Source of the DNA: Deltaproteobacteria bacterium HGW-Deltaproteobacteria-15
GTDB lineage: Bacteria; Desulfobacterota; DSM-4660; Desulfatiglandales; HGW-15
Assembly (NCBI GenBank): GCA_002840535.1
Contig: PHBH01000014.1
Coordinates: 1 to 64,000 of the forward strand
Direction: 5' to 3'
DNA length: 64,000 bases
The first letter of the stretch is position 1, and each line of letters starts with the position of its first letter. This document shows positions 21,950-30,260 of this stretch, one piece after another. The translations under genes were made by a program, and so were the position numbers. The notes beneath the pieces were generated by a model. The model searched no databases. It had not been told where the DNA came from and worked only from the letters and a program-made list of their open reading frames with translations.

Positions 21950-22189
21950 AACCGGTTTGATGGGTTTCGCTTCCTCCTTCGCAAAAGCTATGGAGGACAA
22001 GCCGCCCAACCCGCCTACGAACCAGCGACCTTCTCTTTACTCCGTCCCCTACACGAACTTGTCCATCTCTTCCGTTTCGATGCTCGTCTCCTCTTCCGCT
22101 TGTCACAAGCCTCCCGGATGTGCTAGGCAATTGCAGTTGCCCGAAGCAATTTGAAGGTCGCATGCAGGGTATAGAGGTTTTCTTCGGTT

Positions 22190-23992
22190 ATGGAAGCAAG
22201 GTTTAACATCTTCACCGTTATCATCCTCATCCTCGCCTTTGTCGTGCCGATTCTTGTCCTGCCCACGATGCTGGACAATGCGTTCAATACGCCAAAAACG
22301 ACTCTTGCGCTTGTCGGGGCCGCAGCCATGATCGGCATCTATGCCTCTCGGCTGCTTCGAGGCCGGGAGATCCTCGTCTCCGGAGCTCCCACGCCCAGGG
22401 TCGTGCTGGTACTGATCGCGCTCAATCTCTTTTCCTTCTTTTATACAGCCAACCCCTACTACACTGTCCTTGCGGTGACGATGAACCTCACCGCACTTTC
22501 TCTTTTTTATTTTTCCTCGCTCTATGTGACCGCCGGCTCCGCCTTTCTCGTGCTTCTTGCCGTCGCTTTGAGCGGGGTTCTGGTCTCCATTGAGACCTGG
22601 CTCCAGTTTTTCAACATCTTCGTTCTTTTCACGTGGGCCAAACCGGGAACGGCGGTCATGGGCACGATCGGAAACTCCAACTACCTTGGGGCTTATCTCG
22701 TTTTTCCGCTTTTTGCCCTGGCCGGACTGGCCTTCCTCTTCAAAGGAAGGCTACGCTTCGCCCCGATCATCCTCTTTGTCTTCGTGCTCGGCGCCATCCT
22801 CTTTTCAAGAGCACGGGCAGGGTGGTTCGGCTTTTTTCTGTCTCTTCCTTTGTTCCTGTTCCTCATGAAGAGGGTGCATGGATTTCGCCTGTGGGCATAT
22901 CTGCGGTCTCATGGTCTTCGGTCGGCCGCCTGGGGCTTCGTGTCCTTGTCCATCCTGGTCTCCCTCTGGTTGATCGCGCCCCAGCGGTTTCACGTCATGA
23001 TGGACTTCAGGAATGTCACGAACCCCCTCACTCTCAAATTGAGAATGCAGAAATACTCCAAGGCCTCCCTTTGGCTCTTCAAACAGAATCCCCTTTTCGG
23101 CACCGGACTGTGGTCATACCGGAATCAGGTGTTTGAAGCCCAGGCCCGTATCAACCAGGCTGAGCAGACCTTTTTCAAGGATTACCCGGAGCCCAACCCC
23201 GAGTCGGTCCATAACGAGTATCTGGAGGTTCTCAATGATGGAGGCCTGGTTGCGGCGTCTGTTATCGTCCTGTTCCTGATCGTTCTTTTTCTGCATGCCT
23301 GGAAGTTCATCATGGATGAGAAGGCTGATCTGAACGGCAGGGTCATGGCTGCATCCGCTTCCTGCGCAGTGATCGCCATCCTGCTTGCAGCATTTTTCTT
23401 CTTCCCCTTCAGGATCAACACAACCCTTTTCATGACCGCGCTGATGATGGGCCTGACCGAAGGTTTCTACCTGCGAAGATTCGGATTGATTTCAGCCCGG
23501 GAAGGACAGCGGTCCGATGCCAGGCTGGTCATCATTCCCCTGGTTGTTCTGCTTCTTGCAGGCGTCGTCTGGTACAAGGGAATAAGGCCCTTCAAGGCGG
23601 AGATGGAGCATTTCAAATACAAGAGAGCGCTGGATCGAGGCAATGCCTCTGATGCAGAAAAATATCTTCTCAAGGCCATTGAATGGGATCCGCACAATAC
23701 CGTGTACAATTACTTCGCCAGCCGGATCTACATGAATGATCTCAAGGATTATGGGAAAGCAAGCGACTACATCGAAAAGGCCACCCATGACTACAACGGG
23801 GATATCATCCGGTGGTCTCTTTTCTTCGTAAAAGGGTTACTGAAGTTCCGGGCAGGAAGCCTGTTCGAGGCGCGGGCCGCTTTTGAAAAGGCGCTCTACT
23901 ACAATCCCGAATTCACGGAGGCCAGAGAAAAGCTGCAAGAAGTCGAGAAGGTCATCAAGGAGCACGACAGGGTTTTGATCAAGATCAGATAG
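22190..23992 (+). CDS. O-antigen ligase-like (Wzy/WaaL) membrane protein with C-terminal TPRs
   Basis: A 600-aa inner-membrane protein. About ten to twelve hydrophobic segments cover residues 1-455. The long periplasmic loop (about 265-350) contains NPLFGTGLWSYRNQV and VHNEYLEVLNDGG, the H-N-x-Y/L-x-x-L pattern of the O-antigen ligase/polymerase superfamily. The C-terminal about 130 residues hold TPR-like repeats (SDAEKYLLKAIEWDPHNTVYN, ARAAFEKALYYNPEFTEAREKL). Such fusions attach or polymerise surface glycans or glycosylate proteins. The substrate cannot be told from here, and no glycan cluster surrounds it. Confidence 0.85.
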   Translation: MEARFNIFTVIILILAFVVPILVLPTMLDNAFNTPKTTLALVGAAAMIGIYASRLLRGREILVSGAPTPRVVLVLIALNLFSFFYTANPYYTVLAVTMNLTALSLFYFSSLYVTAGSAFLVLLAVALSGVLVSIETWLQFFNIFVLFTWAKPGTAVMGTIGNSNYLGAYLVFPLFALAGLAFLFKGRLRFAPIILFVFVLGAILFSRARAGWFGFFLSLPLFLFLMKRVHGFRLWAYLRSHGLRSAAWGFVSLSILVSLWLIAPQRFHVMMDFRNVTNPLTLKLRMQKYSKASLWLFKQNPLFGTGLWSYRNQVFEAQARINQAEQTFFKDYPEPNPESVHNEYLEVLNDGGLVAASVIVLFLIVLFLHAWKFIMDEKADLNGRVMAASASCAVIAILLAAFFFFPFRINTTLFMTALMMGLTEGFYLRRFGLISAREGQRSDARLVIIPLVVLLLAGVVWYKGIRPFKAEMEHFKYKRALDRGNASDAEKYLLKAIEWDPHNTVYNYFASRIYMNDLKDYGKASDYIEKATHDYNGDIIRWSLFFVKGLLKFRAGSLFEARAAFEKALYYNPEFTEAREKLQEVEKVIKEHDRVLIKIR

Positions 23993-23997
23993 GGGAA

Positions 23998-24290
23998 AGG
24001 GGGAAGGCGGAGATCGGAAGGCGGAAGGGGGAAGACGGAAGTTACCGCGACTCCCAGGTGCTTCATGAATGATTGATCAGGGGAGGCCACGCCGGGAATC
24101 CAGGTCTGGATCAGAAATCCTTTTGTAGACCACAAGACTGAGGAAAGTGGGAAGGCGGAGATCGGAAGGGGAAGGCGGAAGACGGAAGTTACCGCGACTC
24201 CCAGGTGCTTCATGAATGATTGATCAAGGGTCAGCACGGTGGGAATCATGCTGTACGATCAGAAGTCCTTTTAAAAACCACAAGCCTGCG
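23998..24290. repeat. two about 145-bp direct repeats including a duplicated rsmG 3' end
   Basis: Copy 1 (about 23998-24143) and copy 2 (about 24144-24290) share heptamer words (GGAAGGC, GGAGATC, GGAAGAC) and a block TTACCGCGACTCCCAGGTGCTTCATGAATGATTGATCA. Copy 2 runs into the 3' end of rsmG; on the minus strand copy 1 still encodes SLVVYKRISDPD, matching RLVVFKRTSDRT of rsmG. Confidence 0.75.
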
Positions 24291-24941
24291 CCGGTGGGGG
24301 GAGTGGGGAATGGCATAGGGCTTATCCAGGATCAGGCGGTAATCCTCACGGAATGTCTCTCGGGCCGTTTCCAGCTCTTCATCGCACTGAGGCCCTTTCA
24401 TGAATATGGCCAAACCCTCCCGCACGAGACAGCCGCTCACCCTGGAAAGGGTTTTCGGAATCGTCTCCAGCGCCCTTGTGATCACTCCACTGACCGGGCG
24501 ATTGAAGGAAGAATGAATCTTATGGCCGTAGATTTCTATGCCCTTCAAACCCAGTGTCTGGACGACTTCCATCAGGAACTGCACCCGTTTGTGTCTTCCT
24601 TCGGAAAGGAGGAATTCCGTGTCGGGGCAGACTATCTTTAGAGGGATTCCCGGCAGCCCGGCTCCGGTGCCGATGTCGAGAGTAGGGGCAGGAAAGCTCC
24701 ATTCCATCAGTTTTGCCGCGAGCACGCAATCGATGTAGTGCTTCTGAACCATGTTGTCAAACTGGTAAATCCGGGTAAGATCATATTCGGCATTTCTTTT
24801 TCTGAGGAGCCTGTGGTATTGCCAGAGCAACTGATATTGACGCTCTTCGAGCGGAAGCCCGCTTCGTTCGAACCATTGCTTCAGGGCGGGAAGCCCGGGG
24901 GCGGGTCTTTGCAGCCCGTGCCTCTTTTTAGATGCCGGCAT
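24246..24941 (-). CDS. rsmG: 16S rRNA m7G527 methyltransferase
   Basis: A 231-aa SAM-dependent methyltransferase that modifies G527 of 16S rRNA. The N-terminal helical part has LWQYHRLLRKRNAEYDLTRI, then VQKHYIDCVLAAKL. The SAM-binding loop is TLDIGTGAGLPGIPLKIVCPD, followed by LSEGRHKRVQFL and VITRALETIPKTL, all family hallmarks. The start was set to the ATG at 24941 with GGGGGAGGAAG upstream; the longer frame to 24974 overlaps the divergent gene. A truncated copy of its 3' end lies just downstream. It is not next to the usual mnmG/parAB genes. Confidence 0.92.
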   Translation of the reverse strand: MPASKKRHGLQRPAPGLPALKQWFERSGLPLEERQYQLLWQYHRLLRKRNAEYDLTRIYQFDNMVQKHYIDCVLAAKLMEWSFPAPTLDIGTGAGLPGIPLKIVCPDTEFLLSEGRHKRVQFLMEVVQTLGLKGIEIYGHKIHSSFNRPVSGVITRALETIPKTLSRVSGCLVREGLAIFMKGPQCDEELETARETFREDYRLILDKPYAIPHSPHRRRLVVFKRTSDRTA

Positions 24942-24972
24942 CTTCCTCCCCCCGGAATGAAAAGGACCCGGC

Positions 24973-25686
24973 ATGGTTGAGAATCCCCCAGGCGAATTGA
25001 CCCCCGAGAACCTTCTTGTCCTCTACGAGGACAACCACATCATCGGCGTGCACAAACCGGCCGGAGTTCTGGTTCAGGGAGACAAATCCGGGGCCATCCA
25101 TCTTATGGAACTGGTCAAGCAGTACATCAAGAGGAGGTACCAAAAACCTGGAGACGTCTTTCTCGGACTCGTTCACCGAATCGACCGGCCGGTATCCGGT
25201 GTGGTTGTCTTTGCCAGAACCTCCAAGGCCGCATCCCGTCTCTGCACCCAGTGGCGTTCCCGGGAGGTGGAGAAGATCTACTGGGCTCTTGTCCATGGAA
25301 GGCTCCAACCGGCAAACGGCACCTTGAGATCGTATCTCAGGAAGGGGTCGAGGAAAGTCTTTGTGGGAAGCGAAGGGGAGCAAACCTCGCGGGAAGCAAT
25401 CCTTTCTTATCGTACGATCTCCGGAAAGAGAGGACTCTCCCTCATCGAGATTCATCTGCATACGGGCCGGAAACATCAGATCCGGGTTCAGCTTGCCGAA
25501 GCAGGCTGCCCTATTTCCGGAGACTGGAAGTACGGGTCCGCTGCTTTCGATCGAAAAGAAATCCGTCTGACCGCCCATTCCCTCACCTTCGTCCACCCGA
25601 CCAGGGCCGAGAAGATCACGATCGAGTCGCCTGCGCCCGAATGGGCGCTGGAATTTCTGAACTCTACCAGCCCGCATCCGGACTGA
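24973..25686 (+). CDS. RluA-family pseudouridine synthase
   Basis: A 237-aa enzyme that isomerises uridine in RNA. It has LLVLYEDNHIIGVHKPAGVLVQ, then the catalytic loop VHRIDRPVSGVVVFARTSKAA (Asp of HRID is the nucleophile), then GLSLIEIHLHTGRKHQIRVQLAEAGCPISGDWKYG. No S4 domain is present, which fits the short RluA subgroup; which rRNA or tRNA site it modifies cannot be told. The start has AAAGGACCC upstream and lies 31 bp from the divergent rsmG start. The 3' end overlaps cysQ by 23 bp tail-to-tail. Confidence 0.9.
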   Translation: MVENPPGELTPENLLVLYEDNHIIGVHKPAGVLVQGDKSGAIHLMELVKQYIKRRYQKPGDVFLGLVHRIDRPVSGVVVFARTSKAASRLCTQWRSREVEKIYWALVHGRLQPANGTLRSYLRKGSRKVFVGSEGEQTSREAILSYRTISGKRGLSLIEIHLHTGRKHQIRVQLAEAGCPISGDWKYGSAAFDRKEIRLTAHSLTFVHPTRAEKITIESPAPEWALEFLNSTSPHPD

Positions 25687-26509
25687 TCCCTTCTTCAGCC
25701 AGTGCAGGGACCATTCGATCTACAACCATCGAATGGCACGAGCCGTTTGAGGCGACCAGTCCGTATCTCCGTCTGACATCGGATGCGTTGTATACCAGCG
25801 GCCTTCCCCAGCAGTCGGTCATCCGGCCGCCCGCTCCTGCGAGTATCGCTTCAGGCGCACAGGTATCCCACTCCTTTGTGCCGGGCGCCGGGTGAAGATA
25901 GAGGTCCGCCTCCCCTTCCGCTATGAGACCGCACTTGATCCCTACTGATCCGGAAATGCGTTCATGGGCAATTCCCAGGGCCGTCTTGATCCTGTCCGTG
26001 ATCGGATTTCTATGAGACCGGCTTACCACGAGCCGCAAGTCAACCGGTTCGTTCTTCTGACTCACCAGGAGAGTCCTGCTTTTCCCGCCGGAGAAGACTC
26101 TGCTGCCCTCGTGCCGGATGCCGCTGTACAGGATATCCACAATCGGCTGATAGACCACGCCGAGCATTGCCCTCCCTTCCACGGCCAGCCCGACCATGAT
26201 GCTGAATTCCCCATTCCTTGCCATGAACTCCTTTGTACCGTCCAGCGGATCGATGCACCAGACCCTTGCATATTTCAGCCGTACGAGATCATCCCTGGAT
26301 TCTTCCGAGAGGATGGCGTCGTCCGGAAATGCTTCCCCGATGGCCGCAACAAGGAACCGGTTCACCGCCTTGTCCGCAGCAGTGACCGGATCGTCGGCCC
26401 CTTTCCACTCTACCTGATCGGGCTTGTCGTGGTATTCCCTCAGGATCTCCCCCGCATCCCTCACAATGGCTTCAGCTCGCTCCAAGGTCTTTCCGTAATC
26501 AGTTTTCAT
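25664..26509 (-). CDS. cysQ: 3'(2'),5'-bisphosphate nucleotidase / inositol monophosphatase family
   Basis: A 281-aa metal-dependent phosphatase. Motifs: DDPVTAADKAVNRFLV, ILSEES and CIDPLDGTKEFMARNGEFSIMVGL (the metal-binding DPLDGT signature), and KEWDTCAPEAILAGAGG near the C-terminus, where WDxxAPE closes the active site. The KEF after DGT is typical of CysQ proteins, which recycle PAP from sulfate assimilation. The start codon lies inside a run of 7-bp ATG-containing words (26507-26533), so which ATG is used is not fully certain. It is read in the same direction as nagZ, 29 bp downstream of it. Confidence 0.88.
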   Translation of the reverse strand: MKTDYGKTLERAEAIVRDAGEILREYHDKPDQVEWKGADDPVTAADKAVNRFLVAAIGEAFPDDAILSEESRDDLVRLKYARVWCIDPLDGTKEFMARNGEFSIMVGLAVEGRAMLGVVYQPIVDILYSGIRHEGSRVFSGGKSRTLLVSQKNEPVDLRLVVSRSHRNPITDRIKTALGIAHERISGSVGIKCGLIAEGEADLYLHPAPGTKEWDTCAPEAILAGAGGRMTDCWGRPLVYNASDVRRRYGLVASNGSCHSMVVDRMVPALAEEGISPDAGW

Positions 26510-26533
26510 TTTTCATTTCCCATCTCTCATTCC
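26507..26533. repeat. heptamer array overlapping the cysQ start
   Basis: Plus-strand words TTTTCAT TTTTCAT TTCCCAT CTCTCAT (7-bp period) fill the nagZ-cysQ gap. On the minus strand each word supplies an ATG, including the cysQ start. Confidence 0.75.
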
Positions 26534-26538
26534 GAATA

Positions 26539-27591
26539 TCACGCGATTCCGAAATACTCCCCGATTTCTGCGAAAGAGCGTTCCTGCCGATGAGGGAGAA
26601 ACGCGGTCTTGGCGGCTCCTATTCTCTCGGAGGTTTCCTCCAGCCGGCGCAGGGGAATAACCCCCGCCTCTATTCTCTTTCTGATCAATTCGGCGGACTG
26701 CTCTACAAGCTGCTGCTCCTTGCAGATCAGCAGAAGATCCGCCCCTGCCGCAAAGGAGCCGGCCGCTCCCTCAGCCACTCCCCAGGTCTTGGCAATGGCG
26801 CCCATCTCGAGATCGTCGGTGAGAACAAGGCCGCGGAAGCCCAGCTCACTTCTCAACAGGTTCGTCAGCACGGGTGAGGAGAGCGTTGCGGGCAGATTGG
26901 GGTCAAGCGCCGGATAGACTGCATGAGATGTCATGACGCCGGTGACCCCTGCTTCGATTGCAGCCCTGAAAGGCGGGATGTTGACGGACATGAGCTCCCG
27001 GCTGTCTATTCCTATCCTCGGCAGATGAAAATGGGGATCCAGATCGGCTCGACCGAGACCCGGAAAATGTTTGGCAACCGCCATGATCCCGTTTCTCTGC
27101 AGGGACTGGATTACCGACCTGCCGAGCAGCGCCACCTTTTCCGGATCCTCACCGAAGCTGCGGCCGTCGAGGTGTTTCTCGATCTCTCCTCTCCGGACAT
27201 CCACCACTGGGGCCAGATCCATGTTCAGGCCGACAAGCTTCATCTCCATGGCCGTGACCCGGCCGAATTCAATGGCTTTCTCAACCGGATGTTCATCAGC
27301 GCCGATTGCCGCATTGCCCGGAAAAGAGGTGAAAGGCTCCCTCAACCGCGCAACCCTTCCTCCTTCCTGATCCACCCCCAGAAAAAGGGGCTTCCCGTGA
27401 TACTTCAGAGCCGCCTCCTGAAGATCGCGGCAAAGGGTGGCAACCTGAACCGGCCCTTCTATGTTCCTGGCAAAAAGAATGATCCCGCCCGGATTGTAAT
27501 CCCGGATAAGTCTCTCCGTCTCCTCGTCCAGCACGGTTCCGGGCATGCCGCACATGAACAGTTGTCCGATCTCTTCGTCAAGATCCTTCAT
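26539..27591 (-). CDS. nagZ: beta-N-acetylhexosaminidase (GH3)
   Basis: A 350-aa glycoside hydrolase family 3 enzyme that removes GlcNAc from muropeptides in peptidoglycan recycling. It has FLGVDQEGGRVARLREPFTSFPGNAA, NMDLAPVVDV, GRSFGEDPEKVA, the KHFPGLGRADLDPHFHLP loop carrying the catalytic His of the NagZ type, and LTDDLEMGAI with the nucleophilic Asp. Single-domain length fits NagZ. There is no signal peptide, so it should be cytoplasmic. It lies just upstream of cysQ and probably shares its transcript. Confidence 0.93.
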   Translation of the reverse strand: MKDLDEEIGQLFMCGMPGTVLDEETERLIRDYNPGGIILFARNIEGPVQVATLCRDLQEAALKYHGKPLFLGVDQEGGRVARLREPFTSFPGNAAIGADEHPVEKAIEFGRVTAMEMKLVGLNMDLAPVVDVRRGEIEKHLDGRSFGEDPEKVALLGRSVIQSLQRNGIMAVAKHFPGLGRADLDPHFHLPRIGIDSRELMSVNIPPFRAAIEAGVTGVMTSHAVYPALDPNLPATLSSPVLTNLLRSELGFRGLVLTDDLEMGAIAKTWGVAEGAAGSFAAGADLLLICKEQQLVEQSAELIRKRIEAGVIPLRRLEETSERIGAAKTAFLPHRQERSFAEIGEYFGIA

Positions 27592-27953
27592 GCAATTCAG
27601 CCTCCTCGTGAAGCTTCAGCTCCCCCTCCCCTAGCCCCTCCCGCGGCACTTTCCTCCCCTTTGACGGGGGAGGTCAGGTGAGAGTGCTCAGGTGCAGTAT
27701 TTCATGAATAAACTACCACGGCTGCCGGCCAAATGCTACCCCCCGAAAGGTTTGGCTTCTCTTGCTCCCAGGGCGAGCGAAACATATCCAACTCAAGTTT
27801 CCCGCCATGATTGCCGATTCCATAAAGGTCAATTTTCTTTAGACCGAATCCAACTTGCGCCGGGATGTGAGGCTGGCCCAGGCGCAGTTGTTCCGGAATA
27901 ACTGACCACGTTCCTTTGAGTGATACGAATATCTCTCGCTTTCTGGTGAAAAA
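27592..27953. other. spacer with C-rich repeat and no recognised gene
   Basis: Contains a CCCCTCCCC/GGGGGAGG inverted word pair (27621-27675), then unique sequence. A frame at about 27844-27903 reads ESNLRRDVRLAQAQLFRNN-stop and may be the tail of a lost gene. No convincing promoter was identified. Confidence 0.4.
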
Positions 27954-28364
27954 TTGTCATACAAAAAAAGTCTTCTCCTGATCTTGATCATCATGTGCCT
28001 GGGAATCGCCTCCGTGATGCTATACAGCCGCAGGGAGTTGAAGATCTCCGAGCTGTCCCTCAAGTCGTCCGATAGCAAATCGGATACACAGGTCACGTGC
28101 GTGCTCGTTGCGAGAGTAGGGGAAAGGGATCTGAGAATGGGGTTCTTCATGCTCACGGAGGACCGGGCTCAACGTGATGATCTGCTGCAAAAACTTCCTG
28201 TGATCAAGCATGATATTTTGATTTCCACCGGTCGTCCCGAGTTCCTGTCGGCCCTGGAACTCAGGGATTTTGACTCCATCCGGGAACACCTCCTGACGAC
28301 GGTCAATCAATACGCGAAAAATCCGGTCGACGACCTGTATTTCGAGAGCTATTACTTCGATTAG
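27954..28364 (+). CDS. FliL-like small membrane protein
   Basis: A 136-aa protein with one N-terminal transmembrane helix (KSLLLILIIMCLGIASVMLY) and a periplasmic domain. Its end, SIREHLLTTVNQYAKNPVDDLYFESYYFD, has the REx-LL-xVN and V-x-LYF-x-xY/F pattern that closes FliL proteins. FliL sits around the stator and supports torque under load. The first half of the domain is diverged, so this is a distant paralogue. The start is probably TTG at 27954, with a weak ribosome-binding site. It is convergent with flgM and one of three FliL-like proteins in the window. Confidence 0.55.
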   Translation: MSYKKSLLLILIIMCLGIASVMLYSRRELKISELSLKSSDSKSDTQVTCVLVARVGERDLRMGFFMLTEDRAQRDDLLQKLPVIKHDILISTGRPEFLSALELRDFDSIREHLLTTVNQYAKNPVDDLYFESYYFD

Positions 28365-28387
28365 GGATAAGGAGAGGAGAAAAGAAG

Positions 28388-28462
28388 AGGAGAATCTTCG
28401 GCCGGAAGATCCTCCCCGGATGGAAATGGTGAAATTCACAGCCCCCGGTGAATCCGGAGGCT
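28388..28462. terminator. two hairpins between convergent FliL-like gene and flgM
   Basis: GGAGAATCTTC-CGGCCG-GAAGATCCTCC (28390-28415) and AGCCCCCGG-TGAAT-CCGGAGGCT (28441-28463) lie back to back in the convergent gap. Neither has a long T-tract, but the position suits a bidirectional terminator. Confidence 0.5.
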
Positions 28463-28473
28463 TGAACGATCTT

Positions 28474-28779
28474 CTATTCGGATAGGATGCTCTTGAGGAT
28501 TTTCTCCGCTACTTTGGCTGAATCCACTTCATACGTTCCATCCTGAACCGCCTTTTGAAGCTCCTGAATTCTCATGGCTCGCTCAGGGGATTCCTTTTCC
28601 ATCATTTCCGCCGCTCTGCTGAATTCCACGGATGCGGAGGAGATGCTCACCTCTTCGCCTTGTCCTTGCTCTTCGACAGGGGTGACTTCTTCCTGCTGGC
28701 GGTCGACTTTTCGGCTCTGGAGGGATTCCGCGGAGGTGCTTCCAATGCCCAAGTCCCTACTGATGTCATTTATCTTCAT
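28474..28779 (-). CDS. flgM: anti-sigma-28 factor FlgM
   Basis: A 101-aa, largely disordered protein. The N-terminus is MKINDISRDLG and the C-terminal half RAMRIQELQKAVQDGTYEVDSAKVAEKILKSIL is the helical FliA-binding part, close to the family consensus. It should hold FliA (encoded at 44356-45141) inactive until hook completion lets it be exported. It lies 27 bp after the small gene at 28807-29070; both should be read from the sigma-28 site at 29088-29114. Confidence 0.93.
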   Translation of the reverse strand: MKINDISRDLGIGSTSAESLQSRKVDRQQEEVTPVEEQGQGEEVSISSASVEFSRAAEMMEKESPERAMRIQELQKAVQDGTYEVDSAKVAEKILKSILSE

Positions 28780-28806
28780 TCACTATCCCCATTTTTTTGG
28801 TTTTTA

Positions 28807-29070
28807 CTACCCTTCACTTACAAGCAAATTCGGTGCCGGAGCCTGTTGATCGTCGTCGGTGTTTTCATATGTCGTCGGGGCCATCCCTGAGATGAGCCGA
28901 TTCGATATCTGATTGAGCATCTGCTTTCTTCTGGCGCTCATGGAGATATCCACCAGGTCCACAGACCCGTACGAAACAGCTCCGGCCTCTTCAAACTGGC
29001 TGCTCCTTCTCTTCAGATGATTCCCGTAGACACGGAGAACATTTCGGACTTCATATGTGGTTATCAACAC
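28807..29070 (-). CDS. small conserved flagellar-cluster protein
   Basis: An 87-aa protein, ITTYEVRNVLRVYGNHLKRRSS then VDLVDISMSARRKQMLNQISNRLISG. The DxVxIS-x-SARRKQ segment resembles a short motif in proteins upstream of flgM in related bacteria; I know no function for it. The start is GTG (or the next TTG) with GGAGGATAAG upstream. It is first in the flgM operon under a sigma-28-type promoter, so it should be expressed late in flagellar assembly. Confidence 0.65.
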   Translation of the reverse strand: MLITTYEVRNVLRVYGNHLKRRSSQFEEAGAVSYGSVDLVDISMSARRKQMLNQISNRLISGMAPTTYENTDDDQQAPAPNLLVSEG

Positions 29071-29087
29071 CTTATCCTCCGGTCTTT

Positions 29088-29114
29088 ATATCGGACTTCG
29101 ATGGACAAACTTTA
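29088..29114 (-). promoter_or_regulatory. sigma-28 (FliA) promoter of the flgM operon
   Basis: On the minus strand TAAAGTTT (29114-29107), 11 bp, then TCCGATAT (29095-29088). This matches the FliA consensus TAAAGTTT-N11-GCCGATAA at 13 of 16 positions. The start point would be about 29082, just ahead of the GGAGG of the first gene. Confidence 0.8.
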
Positions 29115-29424
29115 GAGAATTTTTGTTTTTTCGAGCTTTCCCCGGTTCGTCTTCGTTTTTGAAAAGAGACCCACAGGCCCAACCTCATCACCTCTTTGTT
29201 TCATAGAGCTAAAGTGTTACGTTTTTTCTTAACTTCAAGACCCAACGGCCGATGAATAGTGCAGGTATTCCAGCCCGAAGTCACTGGCGCGCTGTGTCCA
29301 CCCCCACCTGTCCTTCCCCATCAAGGGGAGGAACCCTTGGGATACCTGGCACTTCCCCTGCCTGGGCGGGAGGGGTTGGGTGGAGGACGCCGGCCTTTCC
29401 AAACGGAGATAAAGGAACCTGCTG
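29115..29424. other. spacer upstream of cheR
   Basis: No gene is seen. It holds an inverted C/G-rich word pair (CTTCCCCATCAAGGGGAGG at about 29313) and the sigma-54-like site of cheR. Confidence 0.5.
29346..29362 (+). promoter_or_regulatory. sigma-54-like promoter of cheR
   Basis: CTGGCACTTCCCCTGCC has GG (29348-29349) and GC (29360-29361) exactly 12 bp apart with the TGGCAC -24 box; the -12 box is CTGC instead of TTGC. The predicted start is about 29372, 53 bp before cheR. Confidence 0.55.
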
Positions 29425-30252
29425 ATGCAACTTGAATTATCTGAGCGGGATTATACAGATTTCAGCAATCTGATCTATGAGAAATGCGGTATTTATCTTC
29501 ACAAGGGGAAAAGAGAGCTTCTGAGAGCGCGTCTGGCCAAGGTGCTCCGGAAGCATGATTTTGCTTCTGTGCGGGAATACTATTCACACCTCGTAGGCGA
29601 TCAGACCGGAAAGGAACTGATTCAGCTCCTGGATTCCATTTCAACAAACCTGACTTTCTTCTTCAGGGAACCAAAACACTTCGACTTTCTGACGAATATC
29701 GCCATCCCAAAACTGATCAGGGCCAAACGAGTGGGCGCTGGAAAAAGGCTGAACCTGTGGTGCGCGGGGTGTTCAAGCGGAGAGGAGGCCTACTCGATTG
29801 GGATCACTCTGCTGGAAAAGCTTTCAGACTCCAACCTTCGTGAGGTGAGCATTCTGGCGACAGACATCTCCACGCGCATGCTCAACGTCGCCATCAGGGG
29901 GGTGTACGGTGAGGAAAAAGTCGAAAAGATCTCCTATGAGTTGAGACGTCGCTACTTTCAAAAAGGAGTCAAGAACTGGGAGGGTTTTTACAGGGTAAAG
30001 CCGGCATTGAGAGAGGCAATCGAGTTCAGGCGATTGAATCTCGTGGAGCCTTTCCCTTTCAATACCCCTTTCGATATCATCTTCTGCAGGAATGTGATGA
30101 TCTACTTCGACAAGCCCACCCAGGAGAAGCTGGTCAATCGGTTCTACAACGTGCTTTCAAAGGAGGGGTATTTCCTGATCGGCCACTCCGAAAGCCTGAC
30201 GGGAATCGGCCATTCCTTCCGGTACGTCCAGCCCAGCATATATGCGAAATAA
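29425..30252 (+). CDS. cheR: chemotaxis protein methyltransferase
   Basis: A 275-aa SAM-dependent enzyme that methylates glutamates on chemoreceptors. The N-terminal helical domain (residues 1-80) has LIYEKCGIYLHKGKRELLRARLAKVLR. The catalytic domain has FFREPKHFDFL, the SAM loop LNLWCAGCSSGEEAYSIGITLLE, ILATDISTRMLN and FDIIFCRNVMIYFD, all as expected. It ends with FLIGHSESLTGI. It is full length and stands alone, without other che genes nearby, and is convergent with the sigma-54 regulator. Confidence 0.94.
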   Translation: MQLELSERDYTDFSNLIYEKCGIYLHKGKRELLRARLAKVLRKHDFASVREYYSHLVGDQTGKELIQLLDSISTNLTFFFREPKHFDFLTNIAIPKLIRAKRVGAGKRLNLWCAGCSSGEEAYSIGITLLEKLSDSNLREVSILATDISTRMLNVAIRGVYGEEKVEKISYELRRRYFQKGVKNWEGFYRVKPALREAIEFRRLNLVEPFPFNTPFDIIFCRNVMIYFDKPTQEKLVNRFYNVLSKEGYFLIGHSESLTGIGHSFRYVQPSIYAK

Positions 30253-30260
30253 TGCAGGGA

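Noticed and set aside
27826-27856. Sigma-28-like promoter before the FliL-like gene (TAAAGGTC ... ACCGAATC)
   Set aside because: The spacing is 12 instead of 11 and both boxes have several mismatches; it is about 100 bp from the start codon.
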